Shown one piece after another: positions 17,001-26,551 of a stretch of 51,154 bases of DNA (positions within the stretch are counted from its first letter, which is position 1; every line of letters starts with the position of its first letter). The notes below the pieces were generated by a model. It was given only the letters and a program-made list of their open reading frames with translations, was not told where the DNA came from and made no database searches. The DNA is from CAYMRB01 sp964392615 (GTDB lineage Bacteria > Planctomycetota > UBA8108). The stretch lies in NCBI GenBank assembly GCA_964392615.1, contig CAYMRB010000009.1, positions 1 to 51,154 of the forward strand, read 5' to 3'. Made by a program: the position numbers and the translations under genes.

Positions 17001-17064
17001 GCTCTGTCGAACCGACGTCGGCACACGTCGCGAAGAGGAGGAGCTCTAAGAGATCCTGATAGCG

Positions 17065-17088
17065 AACGCCGAGAAGACAAACGGCGTT
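17065..17088 (+). terminator. Possible hairpin downstream of DUF6807 gene
   Basis: AACGCCG (17065-17071) and CGGCGTT (17082-17088) form a 7-bp stem with a 10-nt loop about 90 nt after the DUF6807 stop codon. Only TTT (17087-17089) follows, so it is a weak terminator candidate at best. Confidence 0.3.
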
Positions 17089-17203
17089 TCCGTGCACACT
17101 CAAACGGCGAAGCTCGGCGGGGGGCAGCATCGGCAACAGGCGACGGCCGCGCGCGCCCGACGAGGCTCTCTGTCGTTGATGGGCGACGACGAGCCGACGC
17201 TCG

Positions 17204-17233
17204 TTGACACGCGCGGAGTGACCCGGGTACCGT
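17204..17233 (+). promoter_or_regulatory. Possible sigma70-type promoter for HEAT-repeat gene
   Basis: A perfect TTGACA at 17204-17209 is followed 18 nt later by TACCGT (17228-17233), which matches three of six -10 consensus bases. Predicted transcription would begin near 17240, about 30 nt before the ATG at 17270. Only the -35 box is convincing. Confidence 0.35.
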
Positions 17234-17269
17234 TGCCGTATCGACCTCTCCAACGGCGAGGTGCACGCG

Positions 17270-18127
17270 ATGGATCGCATTCCCGGTCTACGATTGATCA
17301 TCGCGCGGGGCGCGCTGCGGAAGGCACTGCGGCGGGCGGGCTGGTGGATCCTCGCGATCACCGTCGTCGGCGTGACGGCTCGCACGATCCGCGATCCCCA
17401 ATGGCTGCCGCGGTCGTGGTGCGTCGTGCGGACGCAGATCGGCACGGCGGGCTCGCGTTGGCGGGCCGCCAAGGAGCTGGAGAAGTATGACCCTGGCGCG
17501 GCGGCCGAGTGGTACATCGAGCGGGTGCGAAGCGGTGAGTGGGTCTGTTCGGCGCCTCGGACTCCTCGATGCTGCATGGTGGATCCCGGAGATCCCGCGG
17601 ACGACCACGCGGTCCTCGCGCTCGCGCGCACCAAGCACCCGATCGCGGTGCGGGAGATCACCCGTCTCGTGCGGGAGTATCCTCCGCTGCCGTACGAGTT
17701 CGGCCCTTCCTTCGAGTACGCGATGATTCGTCTCGAGGCGGCTGCTATCCCTCCGCTGACCGAACTCCTCCGCGACCCGGACCCTCGCGTGCGATGGACC
17801 GCCGCCTGGATCGTCGGCGTAGCTGCGGAGCACTTCTGCTCCCTGACCCCGCTCGTCGTCGCGTGTCTCGAGGACGACGATGAGTACGTACGTGTCCACG
17901 CTTCCTGTGCCCTCGTGAGCATCGCCTCGCGGCATCGCGTGCCGAGCGACGCGCTGATCGCAGGGCTCGGTGACTCGAGCGCGACGGTGCGGACGAATTG
18001 CCTGTCCGCATTGGGCCGGACTCAGCTGTCCACGGCCGAGAACGAGGCTGTCACGGCGCTCCTGGACGACCCGGTGGCGTTTGTGCGGATTGCGGCGAGG
18101 ATGACCCTGGCGCGGGCGGCGCGCTGA
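17270..18127 (+). CDS. HEAT-repeat protein with N-terminal membrane helix
   Basis: 285 residues from the ATG at 17270 with GAGG about 6 nt upstream; a GTG at 17261 would add three residues. A basic N-terminus is followed by one hydrophobic helix (WWILAITVVGVTA, about 25-37), so the rest is probably anchored in the membrane. From about residue 115 it has consecutive alpha-helical repeats of HEAT type: LTELLRDPDPRVRWTAAWIVG, LEDDDEYVRVHASCALVSIA, LGDSSATVRTNCLSALG and LLDDPVAFVRIAARMTLA. Such repeats form scaffolds for protein contacts; the partner is unknown. It is convergent with a sulfatase gene 13 bp away. No lyase (E-Z phycobilin type) residues can be assigned. Confidence 0.8.
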   Translation: MDRIPGLRLIIARGALRKALRRAGWWILAITVVGVTARTIRDPQWLPRSWCVVRTQIGTAGSRWRAAKELEKYDPGAAAEWYIERVRSGEWVCSAPRTPRCCMVDPGDPADDHAVLALARTKHPIAVREITRLVREYPPLPYEFGPSFEYAMIRLEAAAIPPLTELLRDPDPRVRWTAAWIVGVAAEHFCSLTPLVVACLEDDDEYVRVHASCALVSIASRHRVPSDALIAGLGDSSATVRTNCLSALGRTQLSTAENEAVTALLDDPVAFVRIAARMTLARAAR

Positions 18128-18140
18128 CGCGGGCTTCAGC

Positions 18141-19565
18141 TCAGTTCGTGTACGGCACCGTGCCGTTCGCGTTGACCGTGTACTTCCACAGGTCGATGTA
18201 GTGCTTCGCCGGACGGAACGCGTCGCCCGAGGCCTCGAGGCGTCGGCCGAGCCAGCGGTCCATCTTGTCGACGAGCTTGGCGTGCTCCGGCTTGCCGGCG
18301 AGGTTGTCGAGCTGGTGTGGGTCGCTCTGGTTGTCGAAGAGCAACCACGGTCCGTCGAGCCCGCGCGCGTACGTGTAGCGCGACGTTCGCAAGGCGCGGT
18401 ACTCGCGGCCGCCGACGCGGCGAGACCACTGACCGAATGGTGCGGGGCACGTCAGCAGCGCCGCGCCGTCCGACGGATCGTCGCCACCACGCAGGTAGCC
18501 GCTGTAGTCGAGCCCCTCGACGCTCGTGGGAATCTCGACGCCGCACAGGCCGAGCAGGGTCGGCATGAGATCTTCCGAGTTGATCGGCGCCGTCACCTGA
18601 CGCCCGGTCGTGCCGAACGCGGCCGGATAGCGCAAGAGAAGCGGTACGCGGACCGACTCGTCGTACGGCTGCTGCTTCTTGTACGCTCCGTGCGAGCCGA
18701 TCAGATCGCCGTGGTCCGACGTGAAGACGAAGATCGTGTCGCGCTCGATGCCGGCGTCGACGATCGTCTTGCGCAGCTTGGCGATGCAGTCGTCGAGCGC
18801 CGTACAGTGCGCGTAGTAGCCGGCCAGATCGCGCCGTGCGCGCTGGCGGAGCGGCTTCGGTACGTTCGGCCGCAGCGGCATCTTCGCGGGCTCGTACATG
18901 GCGCGGTACTTCGGCGGCGCCGTGAGGTACGGCGCGTGGGGCGGTCCCCAGGCGAGGAAGAGCACGAACGGCGCGTCGCTCTGCGCTCGCTGGGCGATGT
19001 AGCGCTGTGCGTCGCGCGTCTGCGCGATCGCGTCGTAGCCCTCCCAGCGCAGCTTCTCGGGCGTGTCCCCGTAGTAGAGCGAGTTGTTGTACGCGTGCGT
19101 GCACTCGAGCACCTTCCAGTACTCGAAGCCCTGACGCCGCTCGCGCGGGATGAAGTTCGACCGTCCCCGGCCGTCGACGTGCCACTTGCCGATGTAGCCG
19201 GTGCCCCAGCCTTCCTTCGCGAGCACCTCGGCGATGGTCACGGTCTTCGCGGGCAGCTGCACGTCGTTCAGGAACACGCCGTGGGTCAGCGGCCGCGGAC
19301 CCGTCAGCAGCCCCGCCCCCATCGGGCAGCACACCGGACACCCGGCAACGGCCTGCGCGAAGTCGATGCTCTCGCGCGCCAACGCGTCGAGGTGCGGCGT
19401 CTTCACGACGCGGTTGCCGTTGTATCCGAGCGCTTGCGCCCGCCACTGATCGGCGAGCACGAGCACGATGTTCGGCCTCTTCGCGGCATCGGCAGGCGTC
19501 GCGGCTGCCGACAGGATGACGGCGGCAAGGAGGAGGCGGACGGGAAGACCTGGCCGGGATGCCAT
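18141..19565 (-). CDS. Secreted sulfatase-family protein lacking the signature arginine
   Basis: 474 residues from the ATG at 19565, with AAGGAG 7 nt upstream. The signal peptide is MASRPGLPVRLLLAAVILSA and onward to ADA. The core starts RPNIVLVLADQWRAQALGYNG, a branch of type I sulfatases with ADQ in place of the usual DDQ. The site reads CPVCCPMGAGLLTG. By alignment with C-x-P-x-R-x-x-L-L-T-G the catalytic Cys is Cys79, Pro81 is kept, but Gly83 replaces the Arg. GKWHVDG and FTSDHGDLIGSHG (metal and active-site region) are present. Without the Arg, formylglycine formation or sulfate binding may be impaired, so it may be inactive, altered in substrate, or a related phosphohydrolase. 56 bp separate it from the upstream lipoprotein gene; the two may be cotranscribed. 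Confidence 0.9.
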   Translation of the reverse strand: MASRPGLPVRLLLAAVILSAAATPADAAKRPNIVLVLADQWRAQALGYNGNRVVKTPHLDALARESIDFAQAVAGCPVCCPMGAGLLTGPRPLTHGVFLNDVQLPAKTVTIAEVLAKEGWGTGYIGKWHVDGRGRSNFIPRERRQGFEYWKVLECTHAYNNSLYYGDTPEKLRWEGYDAIAQTRDAQRYIAQRAQSDAPFVLFLAWGPPHAPYLTAPPKYRAMYEPAKMPLRPNVPKPLRQRARRDLAGYYAHCTALDDCIAKLRKTIVDAGIERDTIFVFTSDHGDLIGSHGAYKKQQPYDESVRVPLLLRYPAAFGTTGRQVTAPINSEDLMPTLLGLCGVEIPTSVEGLDYSGYLRGGDDPSDGAALLTCPAPFGQWSRRVGGREYRALRTSRYTYARGLDGPWLLFDNQSDPHQLDNLAGKPEHAKLVDKMDRWLGRRLEASGDAFRPAKHYIDLWKYTVNANGTVPYTN

Positions 19566-19621
19566 GCGGTGCTCCTTCCTGCGGGCTGGATGCGTCGTAG
19601 GATCGGGTGGCCGTCTGCCGG

Positions 19622-21076
19622 TCACTCGGTCGGTTGCGAGTCGCTCGACTGGGAGTCGCTCGATTCGTCGGATGGGTTCGGGCCGGCGCTCCGCGGGTGG
19701 TACGGATCGAGGGGACCGGCGGGCCCGATCGGCCCGGTCGCTCGCTCGCTCACCTCGGCCGTCTCCTGGATCAGCGTCTCCATCGCCGTCAGGTCGATCG
19801 AGCCGGGCGCGTTCAGGTAGACGCGACCGTCTTTGCCGACGAAGAGCGTGCTCGAGAAGCGATCGACTCCGAGGAGGCGTGCCGTGGCCTGATCGATGAT
19901 CGCCTGCGGGAACGTAATCCCATGCTTCGTCAACACGGCGTCCAGGGTCACCTGGGCGACGTCGGTCTCGGTGCGCGCCATCACTGCAAGCCCGACGATG
20001 TCGATCTTGCCCTTGTGCTGGTCGAAGAAATTCTGGCACGCCGGCAGCTGTCGCAGGCTCGTCTCTGACCACGGCCCCCACACGAAGAGGACCACGGCCT
20101 TGCCCTGGTGCTTCTGCCAATCGATCGGAGTGCCGAACAGGTCCGTGGCGGTCGGAAGTGGCCTCGCCTTGCCCTTCTCGTTGTTCCACGCGATCTGCGT
20201 GACGAGGGCCTCTGTCTTGTAGCCCCTGCCCGCGTCGAGAGGCAGCGACTCCGCGATGGCGACGCCGACGAAGTCGTCGTCGGGAGCTATGGCGACCTCG
20301 GCGGCGCGTTGTCGCACGTCCTCGACCATCGAATCGAAGCGCGGCTCTCCGTCGAGAAACGCGAAGACGTCCTTGGTGTCGCGTTCGAGCTCGGCGAAGT
20401 CCTTGTAGCCGTCCTCGATCGCATCGTGGAGCGCCGCCAACGTGCTCTCCTTGTCCTGCTGCTGCGCGAACGCCTTCGCTCGCAGGTACCTCGTCACCAT
20501 CGCGCGGCTGTTCGCCGCGAGCACGAGGATCTCCTCGGTGACGCTCAGCGCACCCCCGTAGTCGCCCTTCGCGTACAGGGTCAGCGCCTTCTGCTGCAGC
20601 AGCGAATGGCTCTTGGTCTTCTGCGTCGCGAGCGTCGCGTCGAGGGCTTCGAGCGCCTCGTCGTAGCGCCCGGCCGCCGTCGCGAGACGGGCCTTCTCCC
20701 ATGCCGCCTCCGTGAACCTCGGGTTGCGGGCCAGGGCTTGATCGAAGAGCTCCTCCGCGGTCTTCGAGTCGCCAGCGCGCAGCGCGGCCTGGGCGCGCGA
20801 GATCAGCTTCCTCGCGGCCCGCACCTCAGGCGGAACGCCCGCGGCCAGCGGCGCTCGCGACAGGCCTGCCTTCGGCCCGTTCTCGTCGCGTGTGCTTCCG
20901 GACGCCTTCGACGTCGTGGGCGTCGTCAGAGTCGCCTTCGGCGCGTCTGTCGACGCTGTGGCCTTCTCCGGCGAATCGGGGGAGCTCGCCGGCGTGGAGG
21001 GCGTCGTGGGATCGGGGGACGAATCTGTGCAGCCGACGAAGGCGACGGCGCAGAGAGCGAGGAGCAAGCGTCTCAT
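19622..21076 (-). CDS. Lipoprotein with TPRs and thioredoxin-like fold lacking CxxC
   Basis: 484 residues from the ATG at 21076; the frame is open upstream but the signal peptide fixes this start. MRRLLLALCAVAFVGC gives a lipoprotein signal with Cys16. A Thr/Ser/Pro-rich linker (about 17-75) follows. TPR-like helices (about 85-230) include AQAALRAGDSKTAEELFDQA and LATAAGRYDEALEALDAT. The C-terminal half has a TlpA/AhpC-like fold: KAVVLFVWGPWSETSLRQLP, VGLAVMARTETD, STLFVGKDGRVYL. At the WCxxC position the sequence is WGPWSET, so the usual redox cysteines are absent and thiol oxidoreduction is unlikely. It may act as a binding protein at the outer face of the membrane. An inverted repeat lies just upstream (21101-21129). 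Confidence 0.85.
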   Translation of the reverse strand: MRRLLLALCAVAFVGCTDSSPDPTTPSTPASSPDSPEKATASTDAPKATLTTPTTSKASGSTRDENGPKAGLSRAPLAAGVPPEVRAARKLISRAQAALRAGDSKTAEELFDQALARNPRFTEAAWEKARLATAAGRYDEALEALDATLATQKTKSHSLLQQKALTLYAKGDYGGALSVTEEILVLAANSRAMVTRYLRAKAFAQQQDKESTLAALHDAIEDGYKDFAELERDTKDVFAFLDGEPRFDSMVEDVRQRAAEVAIAPDDDFVGVAIAESLPLDAGRGYKTEALVTQIAWNNEKGKARPLPTATDLFGTPIDWQKHQGKAVVLFVWGPWSETSLRQLPACQNFFDQHKGKIDIVGLAVMARTETDVAQVTLDAVLTKHGITFPQAIIDQATARLLGVDRFSSTLFVGKDGRVYLNAPGSIDLTAMETLIQETAEVSERATGPIGPAGPLDPYHPRSAGPNPSDESSDSQSSDSQPTE

Positions 21077-21100
21077 GGGGCTTTCTAGTGCTGGGTTGGC

Positions 21101-21129
21101 CATGGTATCGAACGCGTAATGATACCATG
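21101..21129. promoter_or_regulatory. Inverted repeat in the upstream region of the TPR lipoprotein gene
   Basis: CATGGTATC (21101-21109) and GATACCATG (21121-21129) are perfect 9-bp reverse complements with an 11-nt spacer, 25 nt upstream of the start codon at 21076. Read on the minus strand, the box TATCAT inside it matches five of six -10 bases. It could be an operator overlapping a promoter or a leader hairpin; no protein is implied by the sequence. Confidence 0.4.
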
Positions 21130-21195
21130 CTCGGGCCCCTTCGGGCCGCGCGCCGCCACTCGACCCCACCATCCCGGCCCGTTCTCCCCGGCCCA

Positions 21196-21232
21196 TAAAA
21201 ACCGGGCCCGAGGCGTTGTCGACTCGGGCCCG
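21196..21232 (-). terminator. Intrinsic terminator of the giant secreted-protein gene
   Basis: On the minus strand a perfect 10-bp stem, CGGGCCCGAG pairing with CTCGGGCCCG (21203-21212 and 21223-21232) around a 10-nt loop, is followed by GTTTTTAT (T-run at 21197-21201). It lies about 55 nt past the stop codon at 21287 and is the clearest terminator in the window. Confidence 0.85.
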
Positions 21233-21286
21233 CTCGACCTCTCGCTAAAGGGCAGGACCCTCCGGCGAGGCGTCTACGTCACGCGA

Positions 21287-24200
21287 TCACTCGCAACCCG
21301 TGGGGGCTTCGCAACCGAGGGCGAGGTCGCTCTCGGCAGCGCTCGTGCCACACTCCGGGAACGGCGCGACCGGAGCCGGGCCACCCAGGAAGTTGAAGCC
21401 GAGGATGTAGATCGCGTCGGCGACCTGACCGACGACCGCGCCGTCGCCATTGGCGTCGCACGCAGCCAGACAGTTAGGAGCGGGGCCACCTGTGAAGTTG
21501 TAGCTCAACAGGAAGACCGCGTCCGCCACCTGACCGACGACCGCACCGTCATCGTTGCAGTCACCGCGGATGAACGGACCGATGCCCGTGACGCACTCGA
21601 TTGCCGACACGGTGTAGTTGTCGATCTCGGTCGTCACGGTCGCACCGCCGGTGCCAGCGGTCGCACCTGCGAGGTACGGGCCGGCCGGCAGCGGTTTGAT
21701 GCGAGCCGAGAGGATATGCGTGGCCTCCTCGACACCCGCCGGCTCGCCGTCAGCGGCGTTCTGGCTCACCCAGACATCCACCTGGCCATCCGGTAGGTAC
21801 TGGACGGTCATGTGGACACCGGCCGGATCGTAGAGGTTCGGCAGGTCGGCAGTCGCCACACCGAAGTCGGCGTTGGTCTGCACGGAGTCGACCCAGCCGT
21901 CCAGGTCCAGCCCGAAGTGAGCCACCTCGTCTTCGGTGGCCTGGTTCGAACCGGCGCCGGGCACCTCGTTGTTACCGCCGCCGACCCAGATGTCGGCCTC
22001 GATGGCGAAGCTCGGGTGGGTCTCCGTGGTGTTGTTGAGTTCGCAACCAGCGAAGCCGAGCGATCCACCGCTGCAGCCGATCAGGGTCGAGATGCGCCCG
22101 GTAGCGCCGGGGTCTGGCGCGAGCAGACGGTAGCCCACGGTGACGTCACCCGTCTCATCGTCCGGGGCGCTGTCGTGCTTGCAGTTCGCATAGCCGACTG
22201 CGACGCTCTCCGGCGCATCTGCCCACGTCTCCGTGTGGTAGAGCTGCCAGTTGCAGCTGTCGGCCGGGTCGAGCGTGCCATCAGCGAGGCCCGGGTTGTG
22301 CGACATCAACACGTAGAACGTGTCGCCGCGACGGCTGATGCGCTGGAATCGCGCCCAGGAGCCCGCCACCGGTCCGGTGATCTCGTACTGACCACCGTTG
22401 CACTCGCCGTGGTTGCGGCGGCCCGCGACGCGCATGGCGTCCTGACCGTCCACGTGACCCTGCGCCATGATGAGACGCTGGCAACGATCGGCGGCGCCTT
22501 CGTCGAGCTGACGAGCCATGAGACCCGCCTTGCCCCAACGGCCACCGCCGCCGATGTTCAGCGCACCGTCGCCGTCCGGATCGTGGTCGGCCATGATGTC
22601 GAAGTCGCCTTCGACCTCGGTGTACTGGAAGTAGAAGTCGTCGCCGCCGGTCCAGATGTCCTTATCGGTGGCGCTGACGGTCGTGTACACGTCATCGACG
22701 TCGTTGTAGGAGCCGGTGCTGCGACCTTCTCCCTCTTCGGTGCCGACGAGCACACCGACCGTGTCGTCAACGACGGGGCCGAGGTCACCACCGACGACGG
22801 TCGTCACGTCGCCCTCGGGGATCGGCGTGCAGATCGCGTCCTGCGAACGGAACGCGATCGTCATGCCGTCGGCCGGGTTGACGTCGCCGGGCAGGCCGTC
22901 CTTCGTCAGGAAGATGTCGACGTCGGCCACGAAGCCGTCGGCGGCATCCCCACCGGTCTCGTACCAGATTCCAGCAGCCGTGCCGCCGATCGTCTGATCG
23001 GTCAGGCGCATGCGGCCGTCGACGATGCCCGGCGTGAAGCCGCCCGGAGGCAGCGTCTGAACCGAACGCGCGACGATGCCCGTCGTGCCGTCGTCGTAGT
23101 CGTCGGCCACAAGCTCGGCGCCGAGCTCGAGGCTGGTGCAATCGAGCGGCTCGACCTCGAACGGTCCGACCTCGAAGGTGTACCGCATGATGGTCGGGTT
23201 GTTACCGCCGTTGTTCTGGCCGTGGCCACCGACCGCGGCGCCGATCAGGATGCTGTCCGCCCACGGGCCGTACGTGTGGGAGCTGATGTGGTTCCACGCG
23301 AGGGGCGAGCCCGGGTTGTCCGGATCGTCGTAGGACATCTCGGCGGTGAACGTATCGCCGACGCGGGTCAGCCGGATGTGCTGCGGGCGGCGATCGATGA
23401 ACTGATCACCGGTGGCAGGGTAGCCGACCAGGTCCTGCTCGGAGATGTTGAACACGCCGATGCCCGTCGCCTCGTGCTGATCACGCCACTGGAAGCGCGG
23501 GTACTGCAGGTTCGAGCCCGAGCTCACGTGCGGGAACACGTTCCGCGACCGGTAGTGGCACGACTGGCGCGCCATGAGGCCGGCGCGGGCCCAGGTGTGG
23601 CCGTCGCCGTCGGTGTTGTCGTCGATCGCGTCGATGTACAGCGTCGCGACGAAATCGCCGGTGACCGACGTGTACGCGTACTCCATCTCATCGGAGTTGG
23701 TCCAGATGTCGCGACCACCCGACTGCGACTCGAGGATCGGCAGGCCGTTGGGGGCCGTCTCGCCGGTGTCCACCGTGCCGCTCGGGAAGAGGACGCCCGG
23801 GACGCCGATGTAGTGCGCGTTGTCGAACGGACCGATCGGGCCGGTGCCCTCCAGGACGAATCCAGCGGAGCTCGCCGGGACGTAGGCCTGGCCGACCACC
23901 TCACCGTTCATCGTGACCGCCCCACCGGCAGCCGCCAGCGTGTAGCTGACGCCAGCGTCGGCGAGCGTGGCGCAATCGGTCTCGAAGGTGACCGTGTAGC
24001 CGGTCGTGGTCAACGCCGCGACATCGCAGTCACCGTCCGGGTCGGCGCAAATCGTCGGCCCGGAGAGCGGGGAGGTCTGGACGTTGGCGGGCGGCGTGGC
24101 GTCGTCCGAGACCTTCAGGACGTACGTGCCCTGGCTGGTGCCCCAGCCGTAGACGCTGACGTAGTACGTCTCGCCGGCGACCGAGGGCCACGAGACCAGC

Positions 24201-26007
24201 GACTGTCGGCCGCAGGTGTCGTCGTTCGAGCCGACGCAGCCGGCCGCGTCGCACGTGCCGTCGAAGACGGCGAGGTACGTGTCGTACGCGTAGACGTCCT
24301 GACACGTCTGAACCGTCATCTGCTCGCCGGTTCCTTCGACGACGTAGTAGTGCGCCGGAGACGACTGCGGGTTGCAGTCCACGCCGACGTCCGCACCGAC
24401 GGTACAGCCGACGCCGTACTCGCCCGGCGCGATCTCGGTCGCGCTGGCGCAGTCGAGGCCGCCAGCACCGACACCACCACTGGGGAAGCCCCACATGGCG
24501 ATGCGGCCGTTGTGGCCACCACCACCCTCGAAGACCTTCATGAGGATCGTGTGCGTTCCAGCCGTCAGTTCGATGGCGCACTGGTTCTCGGTGACCCACT
24601 GCGCGGCGTTGTTGTTGCCACCGCCCGAGCGGGCCTGGATGAGAACCTCCACGCCGTCGACCAGCACCTGGATCGAGTCGTCCGCGCTGGCACCGATCAG
24701 AATCTGAGTGTCTTCCGACACCGTGACCTGCGTCCAGGCGTAGTGCATGGCGTTGTCACAGTTGCAGAGCGCCTGCAGGTCGAGCCCGGTGCCGTTGTTG
24801 ACGGGGACACGTCGCACGGTCTGGTCTACAGCGTCCCGGTCAGCGATCGTATCGCCCTCGTTGAGCGTGTTGACCTCGTCGTCGCCGATGGAGAGATACG
24901 CCTCGCGCATCGCGTCGACACCGGGATTCGCACCGGGCGGGTTCGCGACCGGGCCGACCAGGAAGTACTCGAGGACCGCACCGTTGCCGGCATGGAGACC
25001 GTCGTCGTCCTCGACGATGGGATCGACCGTACCGCCGTCAGCGGTGATTTCCACGGTCGGGTCCATGATCGTCTCGATGACGGTCAGCGCGCCTTCGCAG
25101 GGGCCCTCGCCGGTCACCGTTACCTCGACCTCCGCGTTGCACCCCTGCGGGTGCCCCACGATCGAGCGGTTGGCCGAGTACTGGATCTGGCCCGCGTAAT
25201 CCTCGCCGTAGCCGGAGCCGAGGAACACGATGCCGGTGCTCTCCGAGTTGCCGNNNNNNNNNNCGTCGCATCGGCGCCGTCGATGCGGATACCGCACTCG
25301 AGGTTCCAGCCGCCGCCCTGCTCGAAGGCGCGCGCCGTCAGGACGCTGATGCCGGGAGGCAGAATCGCCGGGGCGACGTTCTGGCACTTGCCGCCGCCGC
25401 GGCACACCACGACGTTGTGAACCACGGCGTTGTTGAGCTGGACGTACAGGCCGTCGTCGCTACCGCCGCAGATCTCGATGGCGATGGGCGCGCCCGTCGT
25501 GTTCTCGACGAACGTGTGCGCCTGCGCCATGATCCAGTCGCCGGGGATGTTCGTCGCGCCGGGGACGCCGGGCACGACGTTGGCGTTCATCCAATCGGCG
25601 AACCCCTGGAAGTCCATCCGGTTGCCCTGCATGCCGCCGATCGCGGTCCCGTCGATGCCCAGGGCATCGCCGAGGAACGCGTTGCTCAGCACGAGAGCTG
25701 CCGTCGGATCGCCCTCCGCCCCATCGAGGTTTCCGGCCTCGATGTTGTTGGCGGTGGTCATGCCCGAGAAGTCCCAGGTATCGCCGGCGGTCGGCGTGTC
25801 CGTGGTCCAAACATCCCAACCATCCGGACCGGGCGCTCGGGCCTGTCCCGCCGTGCTGCCATTGCAGCCCTCGGGGTTGCCCGAGACCACGTAGCTCCAA
25901 CCAGGACCCTGGATGGAGCCATTCGGGTTGTACTGCGCCATCGCTGGCGTAGCCAACATTGCGAGAAGCGCTCCGGCTCCTGCGACCAAACACAGCTTCC
26001 TACACAT
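21287..26007 (-). CDS. Giant multidomain secreted protein with dockerin-like C-terminus, split by assembly gap
   Basis: One gene read in two frames on either side of the N run at 25254-25263: 248 codons before the gap and about 1,322 after. The ATG at 26007 has a perfect AAGGAGG and a signal peptide (MCRKLCLVAGAGALLAMLAT to AMA). The part before the gap is Gly/Asn/Asp-rich. After it comes a PA14-like region (ASADDSIQVLVDGVEVL, TAGTHTILMKVFEGGGGHNG), then a PPC-like region (VVEGTGEQMTVQTCQDVYA, ETYYVSVYGWG). Two related LamG/DUF1349-like modules follow, each with KAGLMARQ or RAGLMARQ. Two dockerin-like repeats (GDCNDDGAVVGQVADAV and CDANGDGAVVGQVADAI) and a Cys tail close the protein. It is probably an abundant surface or extracellular protein, given its strong promoter, ribosome binding site and terminator. 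No enzymatic motif was found. Confidence 0.85.
25254..25263. other. Assembly gap (10 N)
   Basis: Ten unknown bases. The reading frame of the surrounding gene changes across them while the protein character continues, so the true gap length is not 10 and its size modulo 3 must differ. Confidence 0.98.
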
Positions 26008-26551
26008 CGTAAGAGATACCTCCTTGAGAACCCTGAACTCGAACAGCCAGCTGAACGGCGGACGGCACTCCTGTTCCGACCGGGCGAGCGACCACTCGAC
26101 CGACCGACACGGATTCGAGATGCCGACCGTGTCCTCCTTTTTCCACTCGAACACGTCAAAGCACGCGGTACCGGGGGCACCGAGCGCCGTATTGCTTGTC
26201 AGACAGTTTCCGAGGAGCCTCTATCGAGGGCCTCGTGTGGCTTGAAAGATCTCACTCGCTTTCGAAGCCGGTGACAGTTTTCTACCCTGGTTTCCTCAGG
26301 CATCCATTCGCCGGCCGAACACCTGCAGCTGCGCGACAGGACGCCGGCCCAACGCCGGAAACCAAAGACCCGAAGAATCATATCCATCCCAATGAGCCCA
26401 GAGGCTCGTGGTGACGAGTATAGCAGACCTTGTCAGCTTTCCAACCGAGTTTTGACACCGTCGATGACGGATTCCCGTACACCATACGTGTTTGCAGGAT
26501 GTTGCGCGCCGAAGAGCGCCCCCAACGAAGCGTTCTATCGCTCGCGATGAG
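26008..26551. other. Long intergenic region and 5' leader of the giant gene
   Basis: 544 bases with no convincing gene. It contains the promoter at 26417-26444 (minus) and a predicted untranslated leader of about 400 nt. The base composition is less GC-rich than the coding regions. One short hairpin, CCGGC (26344-26348) with GCCGG (26354-26358), lies in the leader. I do not recognise any riboswitch class. The part beyond 26445 is downstream of the asparaginase gene and shows no clear terminator. Confidence 0.6.
26417..26444 (-). promoter_or_regulatory. Sigma70-type promoter for the giant secreted-protein gene
   Basis: On the minus strand TTGGAA (26444-26439) and TATACT (26422-26417) are 16 nt apart, with TG one base before the -10 box (TGCTATACT) as in extended -10 promoters. 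Transcription would begin near 26410, giving a leader of about 400 nt to the ATG at 26007. Confidence 0.6.

Noticed and set aside
14517..17024. Reading the Gfo/Idh gene from an upstream start giving 835 residues
   Set aside because: The extra 388 residues are antisense to the DUF6807 gene, and the ATG at 15860 gives a proper Tat signal with a ribosome binding site.
16976..17070. Functional tRNA gene on the minus strand
   Set aside because: Only a T arm and acceptor strand can be formed; no matching 5' acceptor strand, D arm or anticodon arm is present.
21812..25420. Plus-strand open frame of 1,202 codons opposite the giant secreted-protein gene
   Set aside because: It runs across the N gap, has a Val/Arg/Asp-rich composition typical of the antisense of GC-rich genes, and shows no signal peptide, ribosome binding site or domain. 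The minus-strand frame has clear repeats, a signal peptide, promoter and terminator.
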